Assembly (NCBI GenBank): GCA_027491845.1
Contig: JAOZGF010000089.1
Span: 1-5,880 of the forward strand
Length of the DNA: 5,880 nucleotides
Direction of reading: 5' to 3'
Source: Thermoproteota archaeon
GTDB taxonomy: Archaea; Korarchaeota; JAOZGF01
Below, piece by piece: positions 5,042 through 5,880 of the stretch. Numbering within the stretch: position 1 is the stretch's first letter; each line of letters opens with the position of its first letter. The position numbers and the translations under genes are program-made. The notes under the pieces were generated by a model. It saw only the letters and a program-made list of their open reading frames with translations. It was not told the origin of the DNA and made no database searches.

Positions 5042-5773
5042 ATGAAGTTACTTGTCAGTGTGACAAATGAAACTGAGGCTATTGAGGCCCTAAACGGAGG
5101 AGCAGATATAATTGATGTAAAGAACCCTGTTGAGGGGGCGTTAGGTGCAAGTTTCCCTGAAGTCATTCGGAGCATTAGGAGAATTATTCCCTCAAAAGTC
5201 GAGGTAAGTGCCACCATAGGTGATCTCCCCAATTTGCCTGGGACATCTTCCCTCGCAGCGGTGGGTGCTGCGGCTTGCGGGGTTAATTACGTTAAAGCAG
5301 GTTTATTCGGTGTTAAAAGTAAGCCTGAGGCTTTGATGCTGCTTAAATCAATTTGCAGAAATATTAATGCTTTTAAGAGGAACGTTAAGGTAATTGCGTC
5401 AGGATACGCTGACTACCTTGAAATAAATTCAATTAACCCCCTAGATGTTCCTTACGTGGCTTCTAAGGCTGGTGCTTCAGGGGTGTTAATCGACATGAAA
5501 ACCAAAAACAGGAAAAAAATTTTTGATTACCTCTCGTCAAACGAGCTTTTAAGTCTTGTGAAGAAATGTCACGCAAGGGGTTTAACCGTTGCTTTAGCGG
5601 GAGGACTTAATGAAGAAGATGTTCCCATTCTGTTAAAGTTAAACGTTGACATAATGGGGGTTAGAAGAAGCGTCTGCAATGATTTCTCTTGGCTTAATTC
5701 CAAGATCGAAAAAAAGAAGGTTATGAAGCTTAAAGAAACAATTTATCTAATCCAAAAACAAGCTGGTAAGTAA
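5042..5773 (+). CDS. mfnB: (5-formylfuran-3-yl)methyl phosphate synthase (4-HFC-P synthase), 243 aa
   Basis: MfnB condenses two molecules of glyceraldehyde 3-phosphate into the phosphorylated furan aldehyde that becomes the furan ring of methanofuran, the one-carbon carrier of methanogens and other C1-using archaea. It is a soluble TIM barrel. The opening MKLLVSVTNETEAIEALNGG and the block DIIDVKNP are diagnostic. With ATG 5042 as residue 1, the active-site residues reported for the Methanocaldococcus jannaschii enzyme fall at the same numbers as I recall them: K27 (Schiff-base lysine, in DVKNP), K85 (YVKAG), D151 and K155 (LIDMKTK). Other family blocks are ATIGDLPNLPGT (57-68) and the late GGLN segment. 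Length is near the usual 235-240. The HisA-like gene follows after 47 nt on the same strand, a common pairing around C1-cofactor genes. Whether the cell makes methane or uses methanofuran otherwise cannot be told here. Confidence 0.95.
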   Translation: MKLLVSVTNETEAIEALNGGADIIDVKNPVEGALGASFPEVIRSIRRIIPSKVEVSATIGDLPNLPGTSSLAAVGAAACGVNYVKAGLFGVKSKPEALMLLKSICRNINAFKRNVKVIASGYADYLEINSINPLDVPYVASKAGASGVLIDMKTKNRKKIFDYLSSNELLSLVKKCHARGLTVALAGGLNEEDVPILLKLNVDIMGVRRSVCNDFSWLNSKIEKKKVMKLKETIYLIQKQAGK

Positions 5774-5820
5774 AGAAATAAGCTTCAACATCCTTTAGGT
5801 TTCAAGTTAAGGGAGAGAAC

Positions 5821-5880
5821 ATGAGGATAATTCCTGTAATGGATCTACTTAAGGGATTGGTCGTCCATGCAAAAGGAGGA
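5821..5880 (+). CDS. HisA-like protein (proFAR isomerase-related), partial, N-terminus only
   Basis: Only the first 20 codons are visible. They begin MRIIPVMDLLKG and continue VVHAKGG, the first strand and phosphate-side loop of a HisA/HisF-type TIM barrel. D8 sits where the HisA catalytic aspartate lies, but VVHA replaces the VVRL typical of true histidine-pathway HisA. That pattern fits the HisA-related archaeal family (COG1411 type) that often accompanies methanofuran or tetrahydromethanopterin genes and whose reaction I cannot name. GGGAG (5811-5815), 5 nt before the ATG, is a good ribosome-binding site. The short gap after mfnB suggests co-transcription. True HisA is not excluded from 20 residues. 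Confidence 0.75.
   Translation, partial: MRIIPVMDLLKGLVVHAKGG

Noticed and set aside
4984..5232. Minus-strand open frame of 82 codons
   Set aside because: It overlaps the promoter and the first part of mfnB, whose catalytic residues are in the other strand; there is no family match.
1..5880. A complete new defence or mobile system
   Set aside because: The recognised genes are metabolic or regulatory, and no nuclease, toxin, helicase, integrase or reverse-transcriptase motif is visible.

Overview
The window looks like a piece of an AT-rich archaeal chromosome. The strongest sign is mfnB, the methanofuran-pathway enzyme of methanogens and other C1-metabolising archaea, which retains all the catalytic residues I recall for the family. 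It is followed by the start of a HisA-like gene of the kind often found beside C1-cofactor genes. TATA-box promoters, T-rich transcript ends, GTG and TTG starts and one apparently leaderless gene also fit archaea. An uncultured member of the Thermoproteota (TACK) is my best guess, but nothing here fixes the lineage.

Layout: (1) 1-753, minus strand: 5' part of a secreted or membrane-anchored protein with a clear signal sequence, running off the left edge. (2) 754-867: short intergenic segment crowded with hairpins and an 11-bp tandem repeat. (3) 868-1083, minus: a 71-residue, very lysine/arginine-rich hypothetical protein. (4) 1119-1601, minus: a GNAT acetyltransferase. (5) 1602-2225: 624 bp without a convincing gene. 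It holds an AT-rich part with ACTAA/TTAGT repeats, a more GC-rich island (about 1769-1881), and a possible plus-strand transcript with a short reading frame broken by two TAG codons and ending in a T-rich tract. (6) 2226-4251, minus: sucC-sucD, overlapping by 20 bp, encoding an ADP-forming succinyl-CoA-synthetase-type ligase. (7) 4324-4908, minus: a two-CBS-domain protein with a C-terminal zinc ribbon. (8) 4909-5041: a compact divergent promoter region. (9) 5042-5773, plus: mfnB. (10) 5821 to the right edge, plus: start of the HisA-like gene.

Working together: SucC and SucD form one enzyme, alpha carrying the phosphohistidine and CoA site and beta the ATP-grasp nucleotide site. The CBS protein just upstream on the same strand could sense adenylate ligands, but a T8 tract and a TATA-like box between it and sucC suggest separate transcripts. 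MfnB makes the furan precursor of methanofuran, and the HisA-like protein is probably co-transcribed with it. The CBS gene and mfnB diverge from what may be one shared, nearly symmetric TATA element with an ATTAGTAA sequence about 25 bp to each side. Nothing here is a recognisable defence system, CRISPR array, mobile element or complete novel system. The most unusual signals are the altered glycine loop in SucC, the symmetric divergent promoter and the stop-interrupted frames in the 1602-2225 gap.
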